A stretch of DNA of 64,000 bases from Kosakonia sp. BYX6 (GTDB lineage: Bacteria; Pseudomonadota; Gammaproteobacteria; Enterobacterales; Enterobacteriaceae). The stretch covers positions 1,150,406 to 1,214,405 of the forward strand of contig NZ_CP151800.1 in assembly GCF_038449125.1 (NCBI RefSeq). The letters run 5' to 3'. A program made the position numbers and the translations under genes. Shown here one piece after another: positions 1-9,661 of the stretch (its first letter is position 1; each line of letters starts with the position of its first letter). The notes beneath the pieces are model-generated. The model saw only the letters and a list, made by a program, of their open reading frames with translations. It did no database searches and was not told where the DNA came from.

Positions 1-170
1 CGCTGCGGGGAGCGCAAAAGTTTCGGCCTGGCAGAAAAAACATCGAAATTATCAATAGCACGAAACGCCAGTAGCGAATAATCATGGGATTTTTCTCATA
101 TGCTATATTTAATATTCTCTCGCCGCAGTGTTTTCTCTATCTGAATTCGTCTTTATTACGGTAAAAATCA

Positions 171-1814
171 ATGGCTTATTACACTGCCGTACAAAAAGGC
201 AGCTTGCTGCGCCGATATAATCGGCTGCTTTCCAGATACAGTACGCATCGACATGAATTAGGCCTCGCGCAAATTGCCGATACATTAGCTTGCTCCTCAC
301 GCTATGCACGCTCGTTGTTACAAGAGATGCAAGAAGAGGGCTGGCTTATTTGGCGTTCCCGGCCTGGGCGGGGCGCGCTGGGCATGTTGCAATGCCGGAT
401 GAGCATCTCGGCGCTGGAGAATATGCTTGATAGCCCATCTCCTATAACAGAGGTGAAACCCGTACGCGCGCCGACGGATGTCTACTCCAGCGATGGCTTT
501 CGCTACTTCATCTCCTTTTATCGCCCGCTGCAGGCACCGGTGCCGTCGATTCACACCGACCGCGCCGGGCGGCATATTCTGCAAATGGTGCATGCCGGGT
601 TAACCCGGCATATTCCCGAACAGGTCGAACCGGTGCCGGGTCTGGCGCATACGATTCGCGTCAGTGACGACGGGTTAAGCTGGCATTTTATGCTGCGCCG
701 CGGGCTGGTCTGGCACAACGGCGAACCGCTGGAGCCCGCGCAGTTGCAGGAAGTGTTGCGGCGCTATGTAGGTGGGCCGGGTTTGCCGCATGTGGTTGAG
801 GTGATTCAGCAAGACTATGTGTTGATCATGCACCTCAGCCAGCCGGATGTGATGTTGCGCTACCGGCTTGCCAGCCCGGTTTATGGCCTGGCGCACCCGC
901 AGATCGGCTCCATCGGCCTTGGGCCGTTTAAAGTCAGCAGCCATTCCGATATGCAAATGACGTTAACGCGCGCGCCTGGCTGGTACGGTGAAACGCCGCA
1001 GGCCAGTGAAATTGTCTACAATACGCCGCTCAACGTGGCGCCGCTTCCGGCCGCCGTTCGGCTGGATACGCCGCGATCGCTATTGATGCCCGAACCGGTG
1101 ACCACCCGAGACAACGCCGATGCCTTTTACTATGTCTCTTTTAACTATTTGCGCGGGCGGTTAAGTCTTGCCCAGCAGTCGGTCATCCGGCTGATCACGC
1201 TTTCTCTAAGCCGTGCGCTGGCCGAGCGGGAAGAGACATTGATGCCGCTGCCGGCGTGGTTACAGCCGGAAAAAGAGGCGTCAACGCAGGCGCTATTGCC
1301 TGGCACGCTCAACATTGCCTATTTCCGTTCGACGGAGATGAAAAAGCTGGTGGATGAGCTGGTAAAAAGCCTGCGTTATCGCGGATGCACAGTAAATACC
1401 AAGCCGATCAGCGTCACACACTGGTTACTGCCGGACGAAAGCTGGGAAGAGCAGGATCTCTGCCTGGGGTTTTTACGGCTTGAACAGCACGAAACCTTCA
1501 GCCTGGAAGAGCGTTATCGCCACAGCGTGATGTGGCCCTGGTTCTGGGGCAAAGCGCCGTGGGCGAGGGGGTTACGGTTGTTGGATCACATTGATGCCGG
1601 CCCGGTGACCCGCTACAGCCAGCGCATGAAACGGATGATGCGTTATGTCAGCGCACACCGCTGGATAGTTCCGCTGTTTGCGCAGCGTTACCGGCTGGTG
1701 ACGCCCTCTTGTATTCATAACGTTTTTTGTTTCCCACAAAGCTGGCCGGATTTTACGCGGATCTGGACCGATGAGCGCCAGGAAGAGGGGGGAACAACGC
1801 TTAGTTCAGAATAA
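171..1814 (+). CDS. SgrR-family transcriptional regulator with solute-binding domain
   Basis: A 547-residue protein with an N-terminal winged helix (about residues 20-75, with ACSSRYARSLL as recognition helix) followed by an SBP_bac_5-like extracytoplasmic solute-binding domain that lacks a signal peptide, so it should act in the cytoplasm. This is the architecture and length of SgrR (about 550 aa), which senses sugar-phosphate stress in E. coli. It looks like a divergent paralogue rather than SgrR itself: no sgrS-like RNA or sugar-export gene sits beside it. The ligand is unknown. It lies outside the flagellar locus on the plus strand; about 170 bases upstream hold no gene. Confidence 0.8.
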   Translation: MAYYTAVQKGSLLRRYNRLLSRYSTHRHELGLAQIADTLACSSRYARSLLQEMQEEGWLIWRSRPGRGALGMLQCRMSISALENMLDSPSPITEVKPVRAPTDVYSSDGFRYFISFYRPLQAPVPSIHTDRAGRHILQMVHAGLTRHIPEQVEPVPGLAHTIRVSDDGLSWHFMLRRGLVWHNGEPLEPAQLQEVLRRYVGGPGLPHVVEVIQQDYVLIMHLSQPDVMLRYRLASPVYGLAHPQIGSIGLGPFKVSSHSDMQMTLTRAPGWYGETPQASEIVYNTPLNVAPLPAAVRLDTPRSLLMPEPVTTRDNADAFYYVSFNYLRGRLSLAQQSVIRLITLSLSRALAEREETLMPLPAWLQPEKEASTQALLPGTLNIAYFRSTEMKKLVDELVKSLRYRGCTVNTKPISVTHWLLPDESWEEQDLCLGFLRLEQHETFSLEERYRHSVMWPWFWGKAPWARGLRLLDHIDAGPVTRYSQRMKRMMRYVSAHRWIVPLFAQRYRLVTPSCIHNVFCFPQSWPDFTRIWTDERQEEGGTTLSSE

Positions 1815-2047
1815 TGTCTTTGGTTTCATCTCAATGAGCAAAGTTAAAAAATCTCTAAATTATTTTTCAGGGAAATTATGGCGCTGATGATGTTCGCATT
1901 AACTACTGCTTAATCATCTGAATGGTTGTAAATTATTTCTCTCAATTTCTCTTGACCCATTATTAAATCAATTATTTGTCCTGTATTTTTAATTTTACTC
2001 ATAAAATAATCACCTTCGATTTTCTTTCAATTTGCTGAAAAACAAGC

Positions 2048-2071
2048 AAAAAAAAGCCACCCGTAGGTGGC
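2048..2071 (-). terminator. Rho-independent terminator
   Basis: A perfect 6-bp stem (GCCACC/GGTGGC, 2056-2061 and 2066-2071, loop CGTA) is followed on the minus strand by an eight-T run (2048-2055). It would stop transcripts running out of flgN or out of the small ORF just upstream of it. Confidence 0.75.
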
Positions 2072-2117
2072 CAATCGAAATAGTGGTTTTACATCACATA
2101 TGACAACTAACGTACTG

Positions 2118-2267
2118 TTAGAGTTCACAGTAATATAGTTCAGTCACCGACCTTCTCGTCACGGGCAACTGAAAAAATATGCCTTTCATCGAGAGGGAAT
2201 TTTCACAAAACATCATTTCGTCTTTACCGGTAAAACTTCCTGATGCACTGCTTGAGCGTATTTTGTC
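2118..2267 (-). CDS. Doubtful small protein (50 aa) upstream of a terminator
   Basis: A 50-codon frame begins at ATG 2267 with a GGGG tract about 8 bases upstream. A 16-codon longer version would need a TTG start at 2315. The product resembles nothing I know and has no clear signal peptide or membrane segment. The only positive argument is position: it is the last frame before a good minus-strand terminator and about 430 bases beyond flgN. It may be no gene at all. Confidence 0.2.
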   Translation of the reverse strand, partial: DKIRSSSASGSFTGKDEMMFCENSLSMKGIFFQLPVTRRSVTELYYCEL

Positions 2268-2698
2268 CATTTCTTCGCCCCGCGTAAACAGGGATTTTTT
2301 GTTTTGTTTCGTCAAAATTATAGAAAGAGTTCATCGGGTAATTTCATTGTAATTTGTGTGGCATTTATTCGTCGGTATCAGCGTACCAGTGCAGTTTTTT
2401 TAACCGGAAAAAAAGGAACTAAATCGACTGTTTTGCGTTTTCGTGCGAAATGTAACAATCGCGGCGTGCTCCTTTTGGAAATATTTGGAAACATTTTAGT
2501 TTGGGATTAGCCGAAAAGCGAGGCGTGGCGCGGGTTGGCGAAAAAAAGAGTTGCATTTGCGGAAAAGGAAAAATGCACAAAACTTGCGCAGAGGAAAATA
2601 CTGGGAAAAGAGAACCGGGAACGCGAGAAGGCGTGGCTTACTCGGGTTCCCGTTTTTGGCAGGCGGGGTACTGCGGGAGCGATGAGAAGACGAACGGT

Positions 2699-3142
2699 TT
2701 ACACGGAGATGCGATAGACATTACCGGAACCATCATTGCTGGGATTGCCGCTCTGCCCGTAGAGCTGTGCGGAAGAGGTTGCCCGGCTGACGACTTGCTT
2801 AACGTCATTCACCTTCTTCATGTGCATTTCCATCAGCTGGTAACTCTTCTGGTTCAGCTCGCCCGATTTTCTCACTACGCTGGTGATGTTGTTCCAGATT
2901 GCCGCGAGTTTCGGCTTTTGTGAGTAAGGCGACGCGATACGCTGCTGCCGCTCTTCCTGCTTGCGCTGCTCATCATAGAAATTAATCGCTGACAGCAAAC
3001 GGCTTTTGTTATCAGAGATAATTTGCAGTGAAATCGGGTTTATTTGCGCCCGACTTAGCTGGCTGATCTCTTCAGCGAGCGTGCTTTCAAGCTCTTCCAG
3101 CAAGCCATAAAGCTTTTTCAGAATTACGGATAAATTTTCCAT
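2699..3142 (-). CDS. flgN: FlgN, export chaperone for FlgK and FlgL
   Basis: A 147-residue, helical cytoplasmic protein, close to the usual 138-140 aa. In enteric bacteria FlgN binds the C-termini of the hook-filament junction proteins FlgK and FlgL and delivers them to the FlhA/FliI export gate. The identification rests on the N-terminal pattern (LSVILKKLYGLLEELESTL), the length and its place directly after flgM (19-base gap), as in the Salmonella flgAMN operon. The C-terminal tail is Ser/Gly/Asn-rich and probably disordered. Confidence 0.92.
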   Translation of the reverse strand: MENLSVILKKLYGLLEELESTLAEEISQLSRAQINPISLQIISDNKSRLLSAINFYDEQRKQEERQQRIASPYSQKPKLAAIWNNITSVVRKSGELNQKSYQLMEMHMKKVNDVKQVVSRATSSAQLYGQSGNPSNDGSGNVYRISV

Positions 3143-3161
3143 CTTTAACTATTCGGTTGGG

Positions 3162-3458
3162 TTATGAGAACAAAAAGATGTCGCGTACCAGCGCGCTGGC
3201 GATTTTATCGCTGTCCAGCGTCAGTTCGCCTGCGTCCATCTTCGCCTTAATTTCAGCAACACGATCGGTATCGATATCACGGCTGCTGTCAGTTTTGAAT
3301 TGCTGCGTTAATTGGCTGAGCTTGACCTGGGTGCCGTTTGGCTGACCGTCTTTTTTAACGGTGTTGCCCATCTCATCAGTTTTGGCCTTCGGCTCACCCT
3401 GCGGCTGCGCGGTGGTCGACTGAATAGCTCGTGCCTGACTTGTGCGTTCAATGTTCAT
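3162..3458 (-). CDS. flgM: FlgM, anti-sigma-28 factor
   Basis: A 98-residue protein from the ATG at 3458; 20 extra upstream codons in frame are rejected because they overlap the promoter region and would make it too long. FlgM binds and inactivates FliA and is secreted through the completed hook-basal body, releasing late gene expression. The conserved C-terminal FliA-binding helices are visible (DIDTDRVAEIKAKMDAGEL, then DSDKIASALVRDIF). It lies between flgA and flgN on the minus strand and has its own sigma-28-like -10 box at 3503-3510, so it can be made both early and late. Confidence 0.95.
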   Translation of the reverse strand: MNIERTSQARAIQSTTAQPQGEPKAKTDEMGNTVKKDGQPNGTQVKLSQLTQQFKTDSSRDIDTDRVAEIKAKMDAGELTLDSDKIASALVRDIFLFS

Positions 3459-3502
3459 GGTTGTCCTGGTGATATCTGCATTACGGTGGCTCTGTAATAA
3501 AG

Positions 3503-3510
3503 ATATCGGC
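3503..3510 (-). promoter_or_regulatory. Sigma-28 -10 box before flgM
   Basis: The minus strand reads GCCGATAT, one base from the FliA -10 consensus GCCGATAA, 45 bases upstream of the flgM start. A TTTTATTTT stretch lies 6 bases further upstream; a canonical TAAA -35 at N15 is not present. Class 3 expression of flgM from such a promoter is known in Salmonella. Confidence 0.6.
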
Positions 3511-3531
3511 CCAGGCAAAATAAAACTGAAA

Positions 3532-4236
3532 TCAGTTGTCGAGGTTAATGCTTACCGTCCCTTGTCCAACCGCGGTGGCAACCACGATATGGCCCGTGCG
3601 CGTCTGTATTCTGACGCGTTCATTTTGCGCGGCGTTATCCAGCGCCTTACCCTTCGCGTGAATCAAAAAACCCTCGCCTGGCGCGACAATCTCAACGTCC
3701 TGGTTTGCCAGAACCGCCCAACTGCGGCGAATCTGATTTTCCGCCAGCGGCTGGCCGGGGCGAATAATGCGCGTGGGCGTGCTGCCAATAATTTTCCCGG
3801 CATCCAGCAGTAACCCGGCTGGAAGCCTGTCCAGTTCGCCGGTTACCGGCTGAATATCCCCTTCGCCAAGGATTTGCCCCGGTTTGAGCGTGTTGGCGGC
3901 AATCCAGTAGCGGCCCGTGGCGCTCACTTTGATCTGAAGAAATTGCTGTTTATTGCCGCATTTAGCGATCACGCTGCGATTCCCGGTCAGGCGCACCGGA
4001 TGACCAGAAAGGCGTAAATCCGGCTGCGGGCATAACGCGGCGAGCTTCGCCGCTGGCGTGAGGATCTTGATGGTTAATGTTGGTTGATTGGGTTGCGTTT
4101 CATTCCCGGCGGCCAGCAGGTCGGCAATGCGGGATTGCAGCGGCGACGTTGGCTGGTCTGCGGCCTGTGCCTGCGACAGCAGCGAGCAGCAGAGCGCGAA
4201 AAACAGGCACAGCGACGTAAAGAAGGAATGAGGCAT
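3532..4236 (-). CDS. flgA: FlgA, P-ring assembly chaperone
   Basis: A 234-residue periplasmic protein (usual length 219) with a Sec signal peptide of about 25 residues ending SQAQA. The C-terminal two thirds carry the SAF-like domain; GRYWIAANTLKPGQILGEGD and the LPAGLLLDAGKIIGS segment are typical. FlgA assists FlgI polymerisation around the rod. It is the first gene of the flgAMN minus-strand operon, divergent from flgB across a 283-base intergenic region that should hold the FlhDC-controlled class 2 promoters for both directions. Confidence 0.95.
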   Translation of the reverse strand: MPHSFFTSLCLFFALCCSLLSQAQAADQPTSPLQSRIADLLAAGNETQPNQPTLTIKILTPAAKLAALCPQPDLRLSGHPVRLTGNRSVIAKCGNKQQFLQIKVSATGRYWIAANTLKPGQILGEGDIQPVTGELDRLPAGLLLDAGKIIGSTPTRIIRPGQPLAENQIRRSWAVLANQDVEIVAPGEGFLIHAKGKALDNAAQNERVRIQTRTGHIVVATAVGQGTVSINLDN

Positions 4237-4519
4237 TTCGTAAACGACCTTATTAATAAGATAAAAGAATGCAGATATCGCGATTTCTTTAATTGTAATT
4301 CAGTCGGGCAAATTGTTTATCAGATAAATGCGCGCACTTTTGACGGTAATTTGCTGGTTTGGTGTTTCTATATATGTGCAAACCGGCGGTTTCGTTATTG
4401 TCTGTAGGAATGAAGTATCTAAATGCGCTTATTTCTGACAGATGTTTAAGGTATAGATTTATTAGGTTGTCTCTTAGACTATATCCCGTAATCAATTTGC
4501 GAACCAAGCGAGTCATTTC
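4237..4519. promoter_or_regulatory. Divergent flgA/flgB promoter region
   Basis: An AT-rich 283-base region between the divergent flgAMN and flgB-L operons. In enterics this is where FlhD4C2 activates both class 2 promoters. I see no GCCGATAA sigma-28 box here. I cannot place FlhDC half-sites with confidence by eye. Confidence 0.5.
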
Positions 4520-4933
4520 ATGTTTGATAAACTTGATAATGAATTGCGTTTCCAGCAGCAGGCATTAAGCCTGATGTCGCGTCGGCAGGATATTTTAGCA
4601 TCCAATATCGCGAATGCCGACACGCCGGGTTATCAGGCGCGAGACATTGATTTTTCAAAACAATTGAAAAATGCCATGGAAGAGGAAACGCGAAACAATA
4701 ATCCATTAACATTAGCTCTAACATCTGGAAAACATATTCCCGGTGTGGCGCCTAAAACGGACAATCGACAATTACTTTATCGTATTCCTGATCAGCCAAG
4801 TGCCGACGGAAATACAGTCGATATGGATCGTGAACGCGTTAATTTTGCAGACAACAACGTTAAGTATCAAACGAGCTTAACAATTCTCGGCGCCCAAATT
4901 AAAGGTTTGATGAGCGTCATTAACCAAGGTTAA
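4520..4933 (+). CDS. flgB: FlgB, proximal rod protein
   Basis: A 137-residue rod subunit (usual 138). The N-terminal helix contains the flagellar rod/hook signature ([22 protein letters not shown], here residues about 20-41) and the C-terminus ends in the matching helix ([18 protein letters not shown]). FlgB forms the innermost rod with FlgC, FlgF and FliE. First gene of the flgBCDEFGHIJKL run, 8 bases before flgC. Confidence 0.97.
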   Translation: MFDKLDNELRFQQQALSLMSRRQDILASNIANADTPGYQARDIDFSKQLKNAMEEETRNNNPLTLALTSGKHIPGVAPKTDNRQLLYRIPDQPSADGNTVDMDRERVNFADNNVKYQTSLTILGAQIKGLMSVINQG

Positions 4934-4941
4934 TAATTTTC

Positions 4942-5346
4942 ATGTCGCTGTTTAGTGTTTTCGATATTTCAGGTTCGGCAATGGCCGCCCAGTCAAAACG
5001 ACTTAACGTAAGTGCCAGTAATATGGCGAACGCCGACAGTATTGCCGGGCCAGATGGCCAGCCTTATCGCGCCCGCTCGGTAGTATTCAATGTCGATAAC
5101 GCAGCCGGTCAGGAAATCGGCGGCGTGAAAGTGAGCGGTGTTACTGAATCTACGGCACCGGATCGTTTGGTGTATGAACCGCAAAACCCGCTGGCGGACG
5201 GCCAGGGTTATGTGCATATGCCGAATGTCGATGTGGTAGGTGAAATGGTCAACACCATTTCTGCATCCCGCAGCTATCAGGCCAACGTCGAAGTGATGAA
5301 CTCGGCGAAAAGCATGATGCTGAAAACGCTGACTCTGGGCCAGTAA
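4942..5346 (+). CDS. flgC: FlgC, proximal rod protein
   Basis: A 134-residue rod protein, the exact family length. The N-terminal motif [14 protein letters not shown] and the C-terminal helix [20 protein letters not shown] that pack against each other in the axial core are intact. Exported without cleavage through the type III gate. It lies 8 bases after flgB and 10 bases before flgD. Confidence 0.97.
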   Translation: MSLFSVFDISGSAMAAQSKRLNVSASNMANADSIAGPDGQPYRARSVVFNVDNAAGQEIGGVKVSGVTESTAPDRLVYEPQNPLADGQGYVHMPNVDVVGEMVNTISASRSYQANVEVMNSAKSMMLKTLTLGQ

Positions 5347-5356
5347 GGATAAATAA

Positions 5357-6085
5357 ATGGCAGTTTCACCTGTAATGACCCAAAGCGCCTCAACGAACGC
5401 AACGACAAAAAGCACGTCGTCAACGTCCAACACGAACTCAACGTCGAGTTCAGGCAACGTCGGCACTGGCTCCACCGCCGACGAGCTGCTGGATAGCTTT
5501 ATGACGCTGCTGGTTGCGCAGATGCAAAACCAGGATCCAACCGACCCGGTGGACAACAACCAGCTGACCGCTCAGTTGGCGCAGTTCAACACGGCGGCGG
5601 GCGTTGAGCAGCTCAACACCACCATGAACAGCATGGGGACGCTGGTCGCCAGTATGCAGCAGATGAACTCGGCTGACTGGGTGGGCCGCGACATCATGGT
5701 TGAAGGCGATCCGAAGGTGTCCACCGCGACGGACGGCAACCAGAAAGTGGGACTTTCTCTTGATAGCGATGCGGATGAAGTCACCGTCACGCTGACGGAT
5801 TCGGCCGGGAATGCCTACAACGCGAAGCTGAAAAATGTGGAAGCGGGCGTGCATCAGTACTCGCTGGATGATTTTGAAGACTTCCAGCCGAGCGATCCGC
5901 GTGCCCAGCCGGATACCAGCTTCACGGTGTCGTTCTCCGCCACCAATGCCGATGGCAGCACGCCATCCATTACCGCGCTGAAGCCCGCGAAAGTGCAGAG
6001 CGTTTCCTTCACCAGTTCCGGCGCTGTGCTGCAACTGGGCGCGAACGGCACCGCGTCGCTCAGCGAAGTTTACCTTATTGAATAA
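5357..6085 (+). CDS. flgD: FlgD, hook-capping scaffold protein
   Basis: A 242-residue protein (E. coli 231). The N-terminus is strongly Ser/Thr/Asn-rich (about residues 10-37), then comes the family signature with LLVAQMQNQDPTDPVDNNQ and an Ig-like/tudor C-terminal region. FlgD caps the growing hook and is discarded when the hook is complete. It precedes flgE by 45 bases. The low-complexity N-terminal segment is longer than in E. coli. Confidence 0.96.
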   Translation: MAVSPVMTQSASTNATTKSTSSTSNTNSTSSSGNVGTGSTADELLDSFMTLLVAQMQNQDPTDPVDNNQLTAQLAQFNTAAGVEQLNTTMNSMGTLVASMQQMNSADWVGRDIMVEGDPKVSTATDGNQKVGLSLDSDADEVTVTLTDSAGNAYNAKLKNVEAGVHQYSLDDFEDFQPSDPRAQPDTSFTVSFSATNADGSTPSITALKPAKVQSVSFTSSGAVLQLGANGTASLSEVYLIE

Positions 6086-6130
6086 TTTTTCATTCAGATT
6101 TGCGCGACACGCGCACAGGACGTTTAGCAA

Positions 6131-7330
6131 ATGGGTTTTTCTCAAGGTCTTAGTGGATTAAATGCCTCCTCGCAGGCACTCGATGTGGTCGGTAACAACA
6201 TCGCGAACTCCCAGACGGTCGGTTTCAAATCCGGTTCCGTGGCGTTCGCCGACGTGTTTGCCGGCTCCCAGGTCGGTATGGGTGTACAGGTTGCCGGTGT
6301 GAACCAGAACTTCAGCGATGGCGTTCTGGGCGCAGGCAGCAGCGCGCTGGATATGGGTATCCAGGGCAACGGTTTCTTCCGCATGGTGACAGAAGCCGGT
6401 CGCGTGTTTTACAGCCGTAATGGTCAATTCCAGACCGACGAAAATGGCTATGTCGTGAATAACCAGGGCATGCGCCTGACCGGTTATATGGCGACGGGTA
6501 CACCGCCTGCGATTCAGCAGGGCGCGCCGGTTGGCGAGATTCAGATCCCGACCGGGCAGATGCCTGCGCGCGCGTCCGACGCCGGTTCCATTTCCGGTAA
6601 CCTGGATTCGGGCAACGATGTGGTTTCTGTGACGCCTTTCGACCCGGCGGATGGTGATTCTTACACCTATTCCACCCAGGTGAATGCCTACGACAGCCTC
6701 GGTAACGAGCACGCGATCAACGTTTATTACGTGAAAACCGCGGACAACCAGTGGACGGCTTACTCGGTGGATTCCACTTCTCCGGGCACCCAGGGTTCCG
6801 TCAACCTGACGTTTGACACCTCCGGCAAGCTCACCACCAACCCGGCCGATCTGCCTGTTTCGGGTGCGGCTTACCAGGGCGGCGCGGCGCTGAACTTCAA
6901 CCTCGATCTGTCCAATCTGAGCCAGCAGGCGTCGGAAAACACCATGGACAGCCCGAGCACCACCGGTTACCCGCCGGGACTGATGAACGGTTACACCGTG
7001 GGTGATAACGGTCAGATCATCGCTTCGTACAGCAACGGCGAAAGCCAGCTGCTGGGCCAGGTGGTACTGAGCAACTTCACCAACCCTGGCGGTCTTCAGT
7101 CGGCGGGTAACAACTGCTGGACTGAAACCCCGGAATCCGGTCAGCCGGTGATTGGTATCGCGGATACCGGCAACCTCGGTTCGCTGCGCGGCAACATGCT
7201 GGAAGCGTCCAACGTGGATCTGAGTAAAGAGATGGTGAACATGATTGTTTACCAGCGTAACTACCAGTCCAACTCTCAGACCATCAAGACCCAGTCTGAG
7301 CTTCTGCAAACGCTGGTTAACCTGGGTTAA
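6131..7330 (+). CDS. flgE: FlgE, flagellar hook protein
   Basis: A 399-residue hook subunit (usual about 402). The N-terminal axial motif SSQALDVVGNNIANSQTVGF and C-terminal helix (EMVNMIVYQRNYQSNSQTIKTQ) are conserved; the middle is the variable surface domain. It polymerises to the universal joint under FlgD and its length is set by FliK. A very long antisense frame across it is a codon-bias shadow, not a gene. Confidence 0.97.
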   Translation: MGFSQGLSGLNASSQALDVVGNNIANSQTVGFKSGSVAFADVFAGSQVGMGVQVAGVNQNFSDGVLGAGSSALDMGIQGNGFFRMVTEAGRVFYSRNGQFQTDENGYVVNNQGMRLTGYMATGTPPAIQQGAPVGEIQIPTGQMPARASDAGSISGNLDSGNDVVSVTPFDPADGDSYTYSTQVNAYDSLGNEHAINVYYVKTADNQWTAYSVDSTSPGTQGSVNLTFDTSGKLTTNPADLPVSGAAYQGGAALNFNLDLSNLSQQASENTMDSPSTTGYPPGLMNGYTVGDNGQIIASYSNGESQLLGQVVLSNFTNPGGLQSAGNNCWTETPESGQPVIGIADTGNLGSLRGNMLEASNVDLSKEMVNMIVYQRNYQSNSQTIKTQSELLQTLVNLG

Positions 7331-7342
7331 GAGTAGCGCCTC

Positions 7343-8089
7343 ATGGATCACGCGATTTATACCGCAATGGGCGCCGCAAACGCGGCGCTTAACCGCCAGG
7401 CGGTGACGTCTAACAACCTGGCGAACGCTTCTACCACCGGCTTTCGTGCACAGATCGCGGCGTTTCGCGCGATCCCGGTGCAGGGTCCGACGGTGCAAAC
7501 CCGCACGATGGTGACGGAATCCACGCCGTGGAGTGACAACACGATGGGCGCGGTGCAGGCCACCGGACGCAACCTGGATGTGGCGATGCCGCAAAACGGT
7601 TGGCTGGCGGTGCAACTGCCTGACGGCAGTGAAGGCTACACCAAAGATGGCAACATCGAGGTGGACGCGGAAGGCCAGTTGCGGGTTCGCGGTATGCCGC
7701 TGATCGGCGATGGCGGCCCGATTGCCGTGCCGCCGCAGTCAGAATTGACCATTGCCGCCGACGGCACCATTTCCGCGCTTGGCGCCGGGGATGAACCTTC
7801 GGCGCTGGCGCAGATCGGACGTCTGAAAATGGTCAACGCCGCGCCCGCCATGCTGAAACATGGCGACGATGGTCTGTTTCACGTCGCGAATCCGGCCGCT
7901 GCCGCTGTGCTTCCCGCCGATGCCAATCTGCGACTGATGCCAGGCATGCTGGAAGGCAGCAACGTCAGCCCGGTGAAATCCATGGTTGAGATGATCTCAA
8001 CCTCCCGCGGCTTTGACATGAACATGAAAGTCATCACCACCGTTGATGACAACGAACAGAAAGCCAACCAGTTACTGAGTGCCGGCTAG
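7343..8089 (+). CDS. flgF: FlgF, proximal rod protein
   Basis: A 248-residue rod protein (E. coli 251) starting [16 protein letters not shown], with the rod signature ([15 protein letters not shown]) and the C-terminal helix ([19 protein letters not shown]). It is 12 bases after flgE and 23 bases before flgG, in the standard order. Confidence 0.96.
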   Translation: MDHAIYTAMGAANAALNRQAVTSNNLANASTTGFRAQIAAFRAIPVQGPTVQTRTMVTESTPWSDNTMGAVQATGRNLDVAMPQNGWLAVQLPDGSEGYTKDGNIEVDAEGQLRVRGMPLIGDGGPIAVPPQSELTIAADGTISALGAGDEPSALAQIGRLKMVNAAPAMLKHGDDGLFHVANPAAAAVLPADANLRLMPGMLEGSNVSPVKSMVEMISTSRGFDMNMKVITTVDDNEQKANQLLSAG

Positions 8090-8112
8090 GCCCAGGTAAG
8101 GAGAAAAACAAC

Positions 8113-8895
8113 ATGATCCGTTCTCTGTGGATTGCGAAAACGGGCCTCGAAGCCCAGCAAACCAATATGGATGTGATTTCCAACAACCTGGCGAACGTCA
8201 GCACCAACGGCTTTAAACGCCAGCGTGCTGTGTTTGAAGATCTGATTTATCAGACCTTACGCCAGCCGGGCGCGCAATCGTCCGAACAGACCACTATTCC
8301 GTCTGGTTTGCAGTTGGGTACCGGTGTTCGCCCGGTTGCCACCGAGCGTATTCACAGCCAGGGCAGCCTGACGCAAACCAACAACAGTAAGGACGTGGCG
8401 ATTGAAGGCGGCGGTTTCTTCCAGGTTCTGTTGCCGGACGGCACCACCGCTTACACCCGCGATGGATCGTTCCAGTTTGACCAGAACGGCCAGCTGGTGA
8501 CCTCCAGCGGTTATCAGGTTCAACCGGCGATCACTATTCCGCAGGATGCGCAGAGCCTGACCATTGGTAACGACGGTACTGTGACTGTCACCGTGCCGGG
8601 CCAGACGGCGCCGCAGCAGGTGGGTCAGCTCACCTTAAGCTCGTTTATCAACGAATCTGGGCTGGAAAGCATTGGCGAGAACTTGTATCGCGAAACGCAA
8701 TCTTCGGGTGCGCCGAATGAATCCACGCCGGGTTTGAACGGCGCGGGCACCCTGAAGCAAGGCTATGTAGAAACCTCCAACGTTAACGTGGCGGAAGAGC
8801 TGGTGAACATGATCCAGACTCAGCGCGCCTACGAAATTAACAGTAAAGCGGTTTCTGCCTCTGACCAGATGCTTCAACGATTGTCACAACTTTGA
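8113..8895 (+). CDS. flgG: FlgG, distal rod protein
   Basis: A 260-residue protein, the exact family length. It begins [20 protein letters not shown] and has the signature [22 protein letters not shown]. FlgG forms the distal rod that passes the P and L rings. An AAGGAG-type ribosome binding site lies just upstream of the start. Confidence 0.97.
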   Translation: MIRSLWIAKTGLEAQQTNMDVISNNLANVSTNGFKRQRAVFEDLIYQTLRQPGAQSSEQTTIPSGLQLGTGVRPVATERIHSQGSLTQTNNSKDVAIEGGGFFQVLLPDGTTAYTRDGSFQFDQNGQLVTSSGYQVQPAITIPQDAQSLTIGNDGTVTVTVPGQTAPQQVGQLTLSSFINESGLESIGENLYRETQSSGAPNESTPGLNGAGTLKQGYVETSNVNVAEELVNMIQTQRAYEINSKAVSASDQMLQRLSQL

Positions 8896-8944
8896 TCCCT
8901 GGCCGCGGGCGTTGCTCGCGGCTGCATTACCTGTAGTGAATGAG

Positions 8945-9658
8945 ATGACTAATCACCCTTGCTCTGTAACAACGCTGCGTCGTTTGGCAACGACATTGAT
9001 GCTGATCTCTGTGGTATCCGGCTGTGCCTATATTCCACAAAAACCACTGGTAGGGGGGGAAACCTCTGCCGCACCTACGCCGGTCGCTGCCGCATCGGTT
9101 AATGGCGCAATTTTTCAGTCAGGGCAGGCGATGAATTATGGTTATCAACCGATGTTTGAAGACCGCCGTCCAAGGAACGTGGGCGATACGCTGACCATTA
9201 CCCTGCAAGAAAACGTGAGCGCCAGTAAAAGCTCTTCGGCTACCGCCACGCGTGATGGTTCCACCGATGTCAGCATGAGCGCGGTTCCCGGTTTCTTGTC
9301 TGGTCTGGTCGGTCGCGGTAAAGCGGATGCCTCGCTCAGCGGCAACAATGATTTTGCGGGCAAAGGCGGCGCGGCGGCGAAAAATACCTTCAGCGGCACC
9401 ATCACCGTCACGGTGAAACAGGTGCTGGAAAACGGCAACCTGGCCGTGGTGGGTGAAAAACAGATTGCCATTAACCAGGGTACGGAATTTATCCGTTTCT
9501 CGGGCATTGTGAACCCGCGCACGATCAGCGCCAGCAACACCGTTGTTTCAACGCAAGTGGCAGATGCACGCATCGAATATGTCGGTAACGGCTATATCAA
9601 TGAAGCGCAGCAAATGGGTTGGTTGCAACGCATGTTCCTTAACCTTTCTCCTTTTTGA
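8945..9658 (+). CDS. flgH: FlgH, L-ring lipoprotein
   Basis: From ATG 8945 the product is 237 residues (E. coli 232); a start at 8912 would add 11 residues before the signal peptide and is less likely. A lipoprotein signal ends in the lipobox VSGC (Cys27), so the mature protein is lipidated and inserted in the outer membrane as the L ring. The family core [20 protein letters not shown] and the C-terminus [20 protein letters not shown] match closely. Confidence 0.96.
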   Translation: MTNHPCSVTTLRRLATTLMLISVVSGCAYIPQKPLVGGETSAAPTPVAAASVNGAIFQSGQAMNYGYQPMFEDRRPRNVGDTLTITLQENVSASKSSSATATRDGSTDVSMSAVPGFLSGLVGRGKADASLSGNNDFAGKGGAAAKNTFSGTITVTVKQVLENGNLAVVGEKQIAINQGTEFIRFSGIVNPRTISASNTVVSTQVADARIEYVGNGYINEAQQMGWLQRMFLNLSPF

Positions 9659-9661
9659 TTG

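Larger units (their letters stand above)
1815..2698. other. Non-coding gap between SgrR-like gene and flgN
   Basis: This 884-base AT-rich stretch has no convincing gene apart from a doubtful small minus-strand ORF (2118-2267) and one good minus-strand terminator near 2050-2071. Longer reading frames at 2304-2510 and 2501-2923 have no recognisable content, and the latter runs antisense into flgN. Confidence 0.6.

Noticed and set aside
6158..7615. 485-codon minus-strand frame across flgE/flgF
   Set aside because: Antisense to two clear rod/hook genes; composition (Arg/His/Val-rich) is that of a codon-bias shadow and no domain is recognisable.
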